Source: Peribolospora baueri
Taxonomy: Eukaryota; Basidiomycota; Peribolosporomycetes; Peribolosporales; Peribolosporaceae
Assembly: GCA_029717555.1 (NCBI GenBank)
Contig: JAMDHS010000020.1
Coordinates: forward strand, 62,001-126,000
Direction: 5' to 3'
Length of the DNA stretch: 64,000 bases
Both the position numbers and the translations under genes were made by a program. The notes below the pieces were generated by a model that was not told the origin of the DNA, made no database searches, and saw only the letters and a list, made by a program, of their open reading frames with translations. This document shows, in pieces, positions 1-11,090 of this stretch. Numbering within the stretch: the first letter of the stretch is position 1; each line of letters begins with the position of its first letter.

Positions 1-1773
1 ATCGGAGAAGTCAGAAAGAACCATTTCCCGGATGTCTTCCGAAAGAGCGATGTCATTCGGATCGCGTTCTCGAGATCGACGGTCACTTCGCTCCTCCTCC
101 GCGGGCGCAAACGACTCGCCGCCCCCGCGACCACCTTCAAAGATGGCCTCGTCACCAGATGTGCCTCCGAGACCTAGATCATCGTGCTCTTTGCGCATTT
201 CCTTCTGGAGCCTGTGAGACGAGGTGCCAAGCCCGGTTAGCTTTCAACCCCTTGGGTCGCGATCATCGATTTCATATAGAAAGAAAAGCAGCAGCGACTC
301 ACCTCTTGACATTCTTGACGTGCCTCTTCGACCGTTCATGATTCTCCCACGCTTGTGGAGATTTGAACCTCTTGTCGCAAGCCCAGCAGGTCAAGTCGTC
401 GTCCTCCCCATCGAACACCCCGTCTTCCGCGCCCATCAGCTCGTCTCCATCCATCTCGTCCTCGTCCTCCAATTCATTAGCTCCCGACCCCCCTCCTTCG
501 TCGTCAGAGCCGCTTACGTCGTACCCTTCCTCCTCCTCTCGGACTTTCTGCCATTCCTGCTCCTTGTAATTCCGAATAGCTTCCTCCCTCTCCCGCTGCC
601 TCTCCTCAGTTGCTCTCCGCCTGGCATCCGCCATCGCCGCAGATGAAGACGGTCCCGAAGTTTGCGCGGCCTGAAAAGACTTGAAGCGAGGATCACGCTT
701 GCGGATGAACTGCGCGAGAGAGCGAACGACGTCATTGTACTCTCGCCTGGCCGCATCGCGAGCTCGCTTGTTATCTTTCTCCATGAGCCTGCGAGAATGG
801 CGATCATTGGTCAATAAATGAAGGCGCGGCGATGGGCAATGACAATCAGCGAAACTCACCTTTTCACACGCCGGTCCGGAGCGTCATTGAGACGATGCTC
901 GTCCTTCCAAGCGAAACACTTGCGCGTCGCGAAGTTCATCCAAGCGCTGTAAAAGTCCCTCACTGGGACTTGATGATCTGCAACGGCCTCCGCATATGGC
1001 GTATGCGAGTAGCCGAAGCTGGGGTAGGAAGGGGCTGCGTCTTTGTAAGGCGGGTCAGAAGGATAGGCGGTCGCAGACACCTCCTCTTGGGCGAGGCGCT
1101 CAAACAGACGACGGTAGGTACCGAAAAAGGATGAGTCTGAATCGCCAGCGAGGCGCGCCGGGGATGAGAGCGAGGGGTCAAAGAACTTCATGATCTGATG
1201 CGTCGTGAGACCGGGGCCGCTAGAAGGCCGAGGTCCATCCGCTGCCCTTCCCGTGCGAACCGATTCAAAGAGGGCTTCGTCGTCTTCATCTTCTCCTTCT
1301 GTATGATACGGGGATCCCGGAAGGAAAGAGGTGGATCCGGCTTTAGAATCGCACACGTCCGCTCTGCCGACGCTGCACCCAAACCCTGCTCACCGCCTCT
1401 GAGGATAGAATCTCTATGCTGATCATACCACGCGCGCTCTTGCTCATCGGATAGAACTGAGAACGCATTCTGCAGCTGAGCGAAGATCTTTGTAGCCTCT
1501 TCCACATTGTCGGGATTCTTGTCAGGGTGATGAATCTGGCAATGTGAAACGAACGGGATTGCGATTGAGCAGGTTACCTTGCCAAGACGGAGGCCCAGAC
1601 GCATTAGCTCCACTCGAGTCTGTTGCACTTACGAGTGCCTTCTTCCTATATGCCTTCTTGATCTCCTCGCTCGTAGCGTCGACGCTGACGTCGAGAAGAG
1701 CGTAGTAATCGACAGGCCCTTCCCCATCTTGTCCTACCCCTTCGCGCCCGCTCGCAGATTGCGAAGCACCCAT
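1..1773 (-). CDS. JJJ1: JJJ1/DNAJC21-type J-domain ribosome biogenesis factor (3' end outside window)
   Basis: Exons (minus): 1633-1773, 1394-1535, 860-1340, 303-788 and 1-211, continuing past the window edge. The start ATG at 1771-1773 opens directly onto the J domain (DYYALLDVSVDATSEEIKKA), and the HPD motif lies right after intron 1 (IHHPDKNPDN). Downstream come the family block around KFFDPS, the segment RRVKRLMEKDNKRARDAARR leading to FIRKRDPRF, and a C2H2 zinc finger (CWACDKRF..WENHERSKRH). The remainder is acidic and low-complexity. In yeast Jjj1 stimulates Ssa at the 60S subunit and helps release and recycle Arx1 and other late pre-60S factors in the cytoplasm. The order J domain, basic helix, C2H2 is diagnostic. 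The second zinc finger expected at the C-terminus would lie beyond base 1. The intron before the acidic segment has a weak acceptor, so that join is the least certain. Confidence 0.9.
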
Positions 1774-2301
1774 CGTCCGCGCGCAATCTCTCCGGTGCTC
1801 GACCCGTGCAAACCGTACAAACTGGCGTTGCCACCGACGAAGACGATGTCCGAGGATGCGTGTGAATGGATGTGTCACGGTGTGGCCAATTCCCCGTTTC
1901 CGACCTGGAGAAATATTACTGCGGTAACGCCTAGGAGATCTCTACGTCGTGTTCAGGCTTCCCTAGAACGCCATGCACACGACATCTCCGTTCAAACAGG
2001 TCGGGAGAGGATGCGGGGATAACTATCTCCATCTCTTTTTGCAGGCCAAGCCAAAAACGTTCCCTGTTCAGTATGGATGAAACGTCCCGGCTGGGACAAG
2101 CCGCTTCACTTGGAGCGGTCGACGCCCGTCTTACATCCCGACGATCACGCACAGATCACAAGGACTTATCACTGAGCACAATGATTGCTTTTACCCGAGC
2201 GAAGGTCTGTATGTCAAGACACTGGAATGGGCACATCCGGCGCCCTCTTACTATCCACATGCCGCTATCCTCCACCCACGTTTCCGATACGCGCTCTCAT
2301 C
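1774..2301. other. Intergenic, JJJ1 promoter side and COX12 3' flank
   Basis: No convincing coding signal. Short open frames here have neither splice context nor recognisable motifs. JJJ1 transcription should start inside this interval, and COX12, on the same strand, ends at 2302. Confidence 0.5.
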
Positions 2302-3243
2302 TCAGGGCTCCAACGAGTGCGGGAACCGGCCCTCCTCGCGCTGCTCGTCCCACTTGGAAATCTATAGCGGAAAAGGGAGAAGGGACTTGTAAGTTTGCGC
2401 CGACAACAGTTGCGAGCAGAACGACATCTATCCTGGCAACCGTAGCCTGTGCCCTGCTCGACCGTCGTGACATATCAGACAGAAAGAAGACTTACCCATT
2501 CGTCTACAAGGGAAAAAGGCGATGAAGGTCGCAGAGACAGGGCAAAAGGTCCAGGTGTGAGCAAATACATTCGAAAGGAGGGGTGTCTTGCACGGGTCCC
2601 GCGATAGAAAAGCGGCTAGAAGCACGAGCCCCATGATTCCAGCTATCCCGAGCTCCTTGCCTGCCAAGAGTCCAATTGCCTAGAAAACGAACAAGAAAAC
2701 AACCAAAATACAAGAAGAACAAAGACTCACTAGGGCAGAGAGAGTGGTAGGCGCGGAAGAACTGCTTGCACGGAGCGAAGTCCTCGCCCTTGGCGTTGAT
2801 GCACTTGAAGTAGTCGACATAGTTCTGCCAGCTGACGGATTGGACAAGTTATCGAAAAAAGTAACGCGTGATATGGACAGGAAAATAATTTAGCTATGAA
2901 CGGCGGAGACAGCCATGCAGCTTGGGGAGACCGCCGAGAGGTGAACGCACCAGTGCTTGGTCTGGTTTTGGTTGGGCTGAAAAAAAGGAGCAGCATGATG
3001 AAATTCTTTAGCGCCGCGCGCTTGAACCACCCTACCATCACCGCCTACTCACGAATCGGGCGTCGAAACCCGCGGTCTGCGAAAGCGTGGACGGCGATAG
3101 GGAAACGGAAGGCTTGATCAGTTGGAGCGCCTTTGCAGACTCGAGGCTTGGGGTCGGCTCGGCACGGCTCGGCTCGTGCCTCAACGACAAGCGAGAAACA
3201 GATCGCCCACCTGGAGAGTGTACTGCTTCTGCTCGTCTGCCAT
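2302..3243 (-). CDS. COX12: Cytochrome c oxidase subunit 6B (Cox12)
   Basis: Six exons (minus): 3211-3243, 3053-3076, 2951-2976, 2731-2831, 2496-2503 and 2302-2361. They give 83 aa, the same length as yeast Cox12. Start MADEQKQYTLQ; then TAGFDARF, PNQNQTKHCWQNYVDYFKC, INAKGEDFAPCKQFF, YHSLCP, NEWISKWDEQREEGRF. The four cysteines of the twin CX9C/CX10C CHCH fold are present, so the protein should be imported and oxidised in the mitochondrial intermembrane space through Mia40 and sit on the outer face of complex IV. Exon 5 is only 8 nt and supplies the NEW tripeptide; without it the conserved C-terminus cannot be reached in frame. All borders are GT-AG. Every exon join is supported by conserved residues, so the model is firm although the gene is small and fragmented. 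Confidence 0.95.
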
Positions 3244-4577
3244 AGCGAAGAGAAGGGCGCGATGGAAGGAGGAGTAAGAGGAGGTAAGAGGGATGAAGGT
3301 GTGCGTAACGTGCAAGCAAGCACTGAGGTGATGCACTCATCGCAGCACGGGAAGACCGGGTTCCGACGAGCGCGAGCCACTTGCCGCAGCGGCGGCAATT
3401 CTCACGCGCTCGTGGCCCCGCACGTGAATCATCCATTAGGACAGCCGCATTTATAGCTAGAAGATGGCAAGCACCTGGAAAGGGCGACGGAAATGGACAG
3501 CAGAGAGGAATGATGACACCTCGAGGAAGTGCGCAATACGTCCAATGGTGCCACTGCCACCTCCATTACGCCTGGCCGATGGTGGTCAGTCGACAAGACG
3601 GCTGTCCCCCCTGCTAATCACTGCACGTGCTGCGGTGCAGCGGGCGTGCGATGAGTGCGCCCGTCGTCAAGGAAGGGCGTTGTGTAGCAACAACCCTCAT
3701 CGGGCGTCACACCCCCTTGTGCAGCGCGAGGGGAGCAGAGTCTGCTGATCGTTTGGTCGCCGTTTCTTCCTTGCCATTCTCGTCAAATACGGAGCAGCGC
3801 ATGGAACAATATGCCACTGCGAACTGGTGACGTAAATCTTTCGTGGGACTGCAGATGGAGTTACTTTCGTACGACCGGGCGCAGCTGGAGACCACATTCG
3901 GCGGTTGTCAAATCCTGACGTCGGGCCCTTGGAGCCATGGTCACGACCGTCAGAGCTGGCTATCTGCAGCTGCATGTACCTTCAGTGACTGGTGTCCATC
4001 GACCGAAGACGACCGAGATTACAGCCAAGCTATGGCGGCGGCGATGACGACGGTCTCTCCTCGTACTAACACACTTCTCCTTCCTTTCCTTCATCTCGCT
4101 CCTTCACTCTCACCACTTTCTTCCTTTCTCTTTGCTCTCCACTCTCGGTCTCTCTCTCTCGACCGTGAGCGCGGTGCCAGGCACACCAGGGCCCTTCACG
4201 CAGACCGATTGAAGCGGCTCTGATCACCAGCAACAGCCCTGGCACAAAGGTTATAAACTGGCCCTTTTCGGCTATCATTGCCTCGTCATCGCCCTCACCC
4301 GGTCTCTCCTTCAGCGTTGACACCACCTCTGACGGCACGTCGACCGTGATCGTCTAAGAAGACGGTTCGCTTCAGACCGTCAGTTATTCGAACGACGCCC
4401 CCGACACTCGTTCCCATTTTTCTAGTGCCGAGCACGCTCTCTTTCTGCCTATCTATTTTTTTTCTCACAAGGCTCGCCTCCTCGGTCCACCTTACACCCT
4501 TACCGGACAACCCGCAACTGCGCGACCTCGCTCGGCGTACATGAACTAACCCGCCTTCCAAGCTTTTCATTCGCGAG
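3244..4577. promoter_or_regulatory. Divergent upstream region between COX12 and the orphan membrane protein gene
   Basis: About 1.3 kb without a supportable gene. Pyrimidine-rich runs (about 4076-4160 and 4435-4460) lie upstream of the plus-strand gene, as is common near fungal transcription starts. Open frames on both strands here lack motifs and look random. Confidence 0.4.
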
Positions 4578-7500
4578 ATGAGACTAGGTCGATACGGAAA
4601 CGGCCGTGTCTGGGCCCCACTACTACTGACCATCCTTGTAGTGGCGTCGACGGCGGCCGTCGCTCTCGATTCCAGGATGGCAATCGGGGACGTTGCTTGT
4701 TGCCGTCGGTCGCTTCGCAAGCGCTATCGAAGCAACCTCGGCCACCTCGACGTCTTCACAGATGATCAAGCTCTTTGGTCAGTGCAGACGGAGGAGCAGT
4801 TCCAGAGGGCGACGCGCATCTCTCACGCATCCGCTCTTGTCCAACGGACATCACGCTTTTCGTTTGCACGCTTCAGTTCGCCTTGGAAGGCGTCACGGAT
4901 GTCGGCTTTGAACGTGGCCGTGCGGGCTTACGGGATGGACTCGTTTTCTCCATTAGCCACGGCATCCCTCCTATCTTATCCTTCTGTCGTCCTCGAAGAT
5001 GCCAAAGGACTAACATGGAGCAGCAGCCTGGCTGTGATCGAAATCTTGAGCGATATACCCCTCTTCGTGCTAGGCCCCGCATCCATCATCATCACCGGTT
5101 ATATGATTCTCGTCTTCGGTGGTCTCACGGACAGAGGTGTGCTCTATCTCCTCCTCGCGCCCATCCTCGACTTCATCGGCGGCATCCTCGACCTGTCCAG
5201 GATCCTTGTCCTGGACGCCAGACCCACCACCGTCACCACGCAGTCGTCCTCAACGGGTACGACGGCAATAAACGCTACCACGCTCTACACCTCGAACATG
5301 ACCAGTCTGTCGGTCGGCTCGACCATCTTCTTCGCCGTTGCCGTTTTCGCCAAGTTCCTATTCCTTTACCGTGCCACCTGCGGCGACGGTCTCCCGAGGC
5401 ACGTCGGTTGGAAATTGGAGCCCGACGAAGAGGAGGGGAACGACGACAAGGAGCGACCGGAAGTGAATCGAGCTCGAGTCGCGAGCGATACCGTGATTCA
5501 AAGGCCACGGAGGGCCCTGAGCCGTCAGATGGTGGGGGTTGGCGGCCAGCAAGATCAGAATTTTGGTAAGGAGGGGATGCCTACGTCGGCCCTCGACTCT
5601 GTTCGGCCAGATGGCGAAGAGCGTGAAAGGAGAGGGTGGGCGACGCTCGGCTTCTTGGGCTCTTTGGCCAAGTTCGCCCTCATGTTTGGGGCGGCAAAGT
5701 GAGTAGATGTATAGGTGGTATCTCCGACTAGGAAGTAGACTCGGGGACCAAATACCCAACTCATGCCGACGACGTCTCGTTTAGCATTGCGGTCTTGTTC
5801 ACCGTTCAGAACATCGGCAACCTCGTCTCTGTACCGTCGTTCACCGCCGTCCGAAAGGCCGAGAGAGCGCTAGAGGTCGTTCTGTACGTCTCTATCAGCG
5901 CCGTCCTGATTTGGATCTACGGAATACCGCGCAACGTCCGTGGACTCTTGGCAAGGGTAGAAGTCTTGCCCATCTTGGCCGGCAACTCTATCGGCTTGAG
6001 CGTCAGCATAGTTGGTCTGGCGATCACGACGTTCGACACCACTGTCGTCGGCAGACTTCTCATCGCTGTCCAGCTGGTAGGTTTGAGCCTAGTCTTCTAA
6101 GCCGAGGTTACAGTACGTGTCGTGCTCACCCTCGTCGTTTCCGCTTGCAGTTCATCTACCTGTTCGATGCCATGGTCTCCCGCAGCCGGCTCGAGATCAA
6201 TGAAAATGCGCTTCGCAATCGCGGTGATCCTCCCCTGCGCAACTTGCTCCTTCCGACGCCACGAGCCTCCACCTTCCGGATCACCTTCCGGAGCGGTCTA
6301 AGTCGGTCGACGCCGTCTTTCCTCTTCAGACGTGTCTCGAGTGACAGGAGAGTTCCGTCCCGTTCGCCATGGCAGGGAGCCCTTAGAGGACTGGAATTGT
6401 CGACGGTACAGGAGCGGAACGATCGGGATAACGACGGCGCTCAGAGCACAAGGGCGATCAGCGGTCCGTCGCCAGGCCGCTTCTCGGCAGGTTCGGCGCC
6501 AGGTCCGTCCAGCTTGGTCCAGGAGAGCCGGAGATGGTTCAAGTGGATGCGTTCGTCTAAAGGCTTTGCGGAAGTCGATCCCGAGCTGGTAGCAGAGGAC
6601 GACTTGCCAAGCTCGTCGTACAAATACGCCCTCCGTCCGCCCGAGTCACCTATACGGTCCAGCTTGGACAGCTCAGAGAGACGAGCCGAGGCGTTACGAA
6701 GGACTCAGAACGCCTTGGAAGGCTGCAGCGCCGTCACGTCGACGTTTGACCTTGAGAGCGGCAGAAGGGAGAACGAGGCGAGCCCGCAGTTCGACATGAT
6801 AAGGAGCGAACCTAGTGCTGGCCCGAGTGAGTGTTCTTGGTCTATTTCGCAAGAGTATGCGCCATGGGGGGCTTACTGGTGCGCGCGGCTCGTCCTGCCG
6901 TTGTCTAGCAGCAGCAGGCACTTCCGTAAGACGCCCACGGCCTCCGCTTGCGCAGGACACGCGGGAGGAGTCCGAGGAGTACCGACTTTACACGTCCGTT
7001 GATGACGCCCAGGCCGACCCGGCGAGAGTCAGCTCGGACGTGGAGCCGGAAGATGATGACGTCCTGAGCGAGGCAGCCATGGTGACCCTTCGACCACGGA
7101 GAATGAGCGCTGCCATGGTGACCGGTGGTGGGCCGCCGCGGCAAGCACTGACAGCCAATGCCGCCATCATGGCCGACTCTGTCCGACTCGTTCGAGTTGA
7201 AAAAGGCCAGCAGCCAGGGTCAAACGGTCCAAGTTTAAAGCCGAGCGGGCGTACGGATTCGGACGGGTCGAGCAAGCGGCCATCCGGCATCCTCTCCCGT
7301 GGAGTATCGTCCAACATGTCGGGCTCCTCCTCCCAGGACGTCGAGCTGAGCGCGTTGAGTCTTAGCGGGTTTCCACAACCCCCGGACGCGCTCCTCCGGC
7401 CGCCGAGCTCGGCGAGAGAGGGACTGATGAGCCGAAGCTCGGGGCTGAGCGTGCCCGAGACGCCTTGGGTGCCTTCGTTCCCGCTGTCGCCGTCCGACGC

Positions 7501-7628
7501 GGCGACGCAACGCAACGACGCTTCTCGGTACGTTCGAGACGTGACCTCGTTCATCGACCCTCGCTTCTCCAGCCTGACGACGTCTCCGCCAGGGAGCGCG
7601 AGCGCGTCGAGCAACATGTCCCGACAAA

Positions 7629-7659
<31 letters not shown>

Positions 7660-8275
7660 GGCGGGGGCAGGAGGCGCATGGCGACCGGAAAAGGCGCAGC
7701 TGGTGCGCAATTTGACCAACGTCACCGAGGCGTCGCGGGAAGAAGGGTCCAGCGAGGCGGCGAGCTCGGCGCGGGACAGCGCCCAGCGTCAGCTTCAGGC
7801 CCAGCACCAGGCCCAACCGACAGCCGGCTCGAGCTCGGAGCGGACAGGAGGAGAGAGCGATGGAGAGCTGCTGGAAGGCGTCATCCGGAGGGCCAAGTAT
7901 TCGGGGCAGATGCGCACGCCGATCCTGACGCGACAGATTGCGATGGCCGCGGCCGGTGCCGGCACCGGCCGCGGCGGCGCAGGACCTCCAGGGCAAGGGG
8001 AGGATGGGCAACGTGAGCGCAAGCCTCTGCCGCCCGTACCCGCTGCCAGCCGCCACGAGAGGTCAGGTTCGTCGACGTCCACGTCGGAGGTTCGCGGGGA
8101 CAAGGCTCGTCCGCCGCCTTTGGAGCTGCGTGTATCGAATCTGAACGAGCGACGCGGACGCGGACGCCATCGAGGTGGCTCGCCCGAGCGGGACGGGGAC
8201 GACTGGATCGTGAAGACGAGACGCGTTCACGTTGGCCAAGCTCGGGATGGCCGGGGCGAGGGCGAGGGCGCATAA
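4578..8275 (+). CDS. Large orphan multi-pass membrane protein with disordered tail
   Basis: Exons 4578-5698, 5785-6076, 6151-6826 and 6909-8275 give 1,151 aa. I do not recognise the family. The N-terminus has a signal-like stretch (VWAPLLLTILVVASTAAVAL). Further hydrophobic spans lie around residues 160-185 and 190-210, near 255-270, around 360-385, and in exon 2 (VVLYVSISAVLIWIYGI, and the span around GNSIGLSVSIVGLAI), with a last one starting exon 3 (FIYLFDAMV). This suggests 6-8 membrane segments. From about residue 490 the protein is Ser/Pro/Arg-rich and probably disordered and cytosolic, with an Ala-Gly dipeptide run encoded near 7630-7675. The exon 3-4 join uses an acceptor at 6907-6908, which keeps the frame; the stronger-looking one at 6954-6955 does not. 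An internal ATG at 4899 (MSALNVAVRAYG) is an alternative start. The frame stays open through all exons, so the gene is probably real, but its function is unknown. Confidence 0.7.
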
Positions 8276-8646
8276 ATCTCGTTTCGTTTCGTTTCGTTTC
8301 TTTTTTTTTTTTTTTTTCTTTTTTTTTTTTAATCGGTATTCGCCGCCTTTTCTCAACGGTCGGTCGGTCATCTCGTCTGTACGAGTCCTGTCTCGCTCTC
8401 TCTGGTGTTTCCGATCGAGGACGACCGTCAAAGGTCGGCCTTTGGAGGGAGCAACGTCTCGAGAGACCTCAGATAAGTCGAAGAAACGACGAGAGGCAAA
8501 CAACATTCAATTCGATTCCGTTCCGCAGCGAGCGGAGTGAGTGAGTGACCGTAACCGTGACAGCCAGAGTGTATTGTGAGTGCATGCAGAGCGTATCCGA
8601 TCCTAAAGCAAAGGACAAATCGCGACGACGAGGAAGCCAATTTAGA
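8276..8646. other. Convergent 3' region with a long T tract
   Basis: Lies between the stop codons of the orphan membrane protein gene and IDP. It holds a (TTTCG)n-like run followed by a near-pure T tract at about 8300-8330, compatible with 3'-end or termination signals for the plus-strand gene. No coding signal is seen. Confidence 0.45.
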
Positions 8647-11090
8647 TTAGAGCCTGTTTTGAGGCAGGATGCCTTGAGAGGCCAGCTTCTTCTCTGTGGT
8701 CGGCGCATTATAGAACAAGATGGGAAGATGGGGTCAGGGGACGGACGGAGGAGGAGGAGGACGTAAGAAGAGAGAACAGCTGACGCACCGAGCTTAGACT
8801 TGATGTGGTCGAGGAACTCAGTCGTGGCTGAAAGACGAAGGAAGGGGGTGAGCGGGCAAGCTGGCGTGACCGATGCGGCGGGGCAGTACTCACTGACGTA
8901 GTGCTCGCGCTTCATGTTCTTGCCGTGGAGGCTCAACGCGAGGTCCTTGGTCATGACAGAGTCGACTGAGAACGGCGTGCATTGCAGGTCAATCACAGCG
9001 CGAAAACGTAATTAACTCAAGAAAAGGGAAAACGAAAAGCTCACCGTCAATGGCCTCGACACAAGCCTCCTCAAGGTCATGGGCGAACCTCCGCAGCGGA
9101 TCGTTGTGGTCAAGCTTAGCACGGAAGGCGAGGCCTCGAGTCCAAGCAAAGATCTGTGTCGACGGAACGGAAGGCGATCAATCGGGTCAGCTTGAGCTTG
9201 GCCTACCACCGCTGGCAGTGTGGACGACGCTCACCGAAGCGACCGAGTTGGTAGAAGTCTCGTTGCCCTTCTGATGCTCTCGGTAGTGGCGTGTGACGGT
9301 ACCGTGAGCGGCCTCAGCCTCAAGGGTCTTTCCATCGGGCGTGACAAGTTCAGATGTCATCATGCCGAGGGATCCAAAGCCCTGAGCGAGGATGTCAGAC
9401 TGGACATCACCGTCGTAGTTCTTGCATGCCCATACAAAGCCGCCGGTAGACTTGATGGCCTGGGCAACCATGTCGTCGATGAGACGGTGCTCGTACCAGA
9501 TGCCCAGCTCTTCGAACTTGGCCTTGTACTGGCTGTCGTAAATCTCCTGGAAAATGTCCTTGAACCGTCCGTCGTACTTTTTCAAGATGGTGTTCTTCGT
9601 GCTCATGTACTGCGGTGCAAGAGGGGCCAATGAGCCGCCGAGTCGACTCTGCGTCGGTACAAAAACCCCAAAGACCTCACTCACCAGCGGCATCTTCTTC
9701 TCGATGGCGACGTTGAACGAGCTGTGGGCAAAGCCTTGGATGCTCTCGTCGGTGTTATACATGGACATGGCGACACCGCCGGACTTGGGGAAATGGAAGA
9801 CGTCGTATTGCTGCTTGGGGAGGGAAGGGTCGTCGGGGGTGTAGATGAGCTGGAGCTTGCCGGCGGCGGGGGCGACGAGATCGGTGGAGCGGTACTGGTC
9901 GCCAAAGGCGTGGCGGCCGATGACGATCGGCTTGACCCAGCCGGGGACGGGGCGAGGGATCTTGTTGAGAATGCTGGGCGGTGAGGGCGTGATGAGGTGA
10001 GAAGAAGAAGGGCGTACGTAAGCGGAGGAGAGAGGAGAGAGACGCGGGCGTAGCTAAGCGGAGGAGAGAAGACTCACATGGGTTCGCGGAAGACGGTACC
10101 GCCGAGGATGTTCCTGATGGTGCCGTTGGGAGAGCGCCACATCTGCTTGAGGTTGAACTCTGGACGGCGAGGGGAGGAGGTGAGCGTGGTGAACAAGCAA
10201 AGCCGGACGACAACCGACCTGAGGTCACTCACCCTTGACGCGGGCCTCGTCCGGGGTGATGGTAGCGCACTTGATGCCGACGTTGTACTTGAGGATGGCC
10301 TCTGCAGAGTCGACGGTGACCTTGTCGTCGGTCTTGGGGAGGGAGGGTGAAGGAGACAGTCAAGTCAGTCCCTCGCTCTCTCTGGCAGTCAGTCAGTCGG
10401 TCTGAGTGAGACCCGCCCTGCCCAGATGAGGATCGGGCGGGGGGAACGAGGCACATACCGCATCACGGTTCTCGATGCTCAGGTCGTAATACTTGATGTC
10501 GACGTTGACGTAGGGGAGAATGAGCTGGAAGAAGGGGGTGCATAAACTCGTCGTGGTCGTCAGCTAACAAGAAGAAGGAAGAGGAAGAAGAAGAAGAAGA
10601 AGAAGAAGAAGAAGAAGAAGAAGAAGAAGAAGAAGAAGAAGAAGAAGAAGAAGAAGAAGAAGAAGAAGAAGAAAGAAATACAAACCTCATTCTTGATCTT
10701 GTGCCAGATGATCCTGGTCATCTCGTCGCCATCGAGCTCCACGACGGGATTGGCGACCTGGATGCGGGAGTCGGTGGCCGACGACGCGGCGGTGGAAGCG
10801 GTGCGTGCGGAGGACGCCATGGCGGTGGTGGGGAAGGTGGAGGCGAGGGCGAGGGTTGGGGATCGGCGGTGGTGAGCGGGGAGGTAGAGACGAGGAAAAG
10901 AAGAGCGAGTGGAGAAGGAACGAGTTGTCGAGGTGGAAGAGAGGGAAGCAGAGAAAGAGGAAGGACGACGGCGGGAGATAGCACGGAGGGAAGAAGAGGC
11001 GGAGGCCCGAGCGAGGGAGGAGAGGACGGAGGCGGAGGCGGAGGACGAGGACGCCGAGCCGGCGGTCAAGGCGGTGACGGTAAAGGCCAT
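8647..11090 (-). CDS. NADP-dependent isocitrate dehydrogenase, probable mitochondrial form
   Basis: Ten exons (minus): 10686-11090, 10459-10524, 10233-10332, 10078-10159, 9685-9973, 9235-9609, 9045-9153, 8894-8965, 8789-8827 and 8647-8693; 527 aa. Family landmarks run in order: [120 protein letters not shown]-type [29 protein letters not shown]. The enzyme oxidises isocitrate to 2-oxoglutarate and makes NADPH. The first about 90 residues are rich in Ser, Ala and Arg with no acidic residues, a typical mitochondrial presequence. A second in-frame ATG at 10818-10820 (MASSARTAS) just before the catalytic domain could give a cytosolic form of 437 aa. The protein ends in NRL, a weak match to peroxisomal signals. 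The intron at 10525-10685 carries a 30-unit GAA repeat. Confidence 0.96.
10584..10673. repeat. (GAA)30 trinucleotide microsatellite in IDP intron
   Basis: Ninety uninterrupted bases of GAA on the plus strand, read as UUC in the sense transcript. The tract lies inside the 161-nt intron 10525-10685 between the exons ending IKNE and starting LILPYVNV. It dominates the intron and extends its polypyrimidine tract. Confidence 0.97.

Noticed and set aside
7465-8016. Arg/Gly-rich open frames overlapping the orphan membrane protein tail
   Set aside because: They are shadows of the GC-rich repeat-bearing coding frame and have no independent support.
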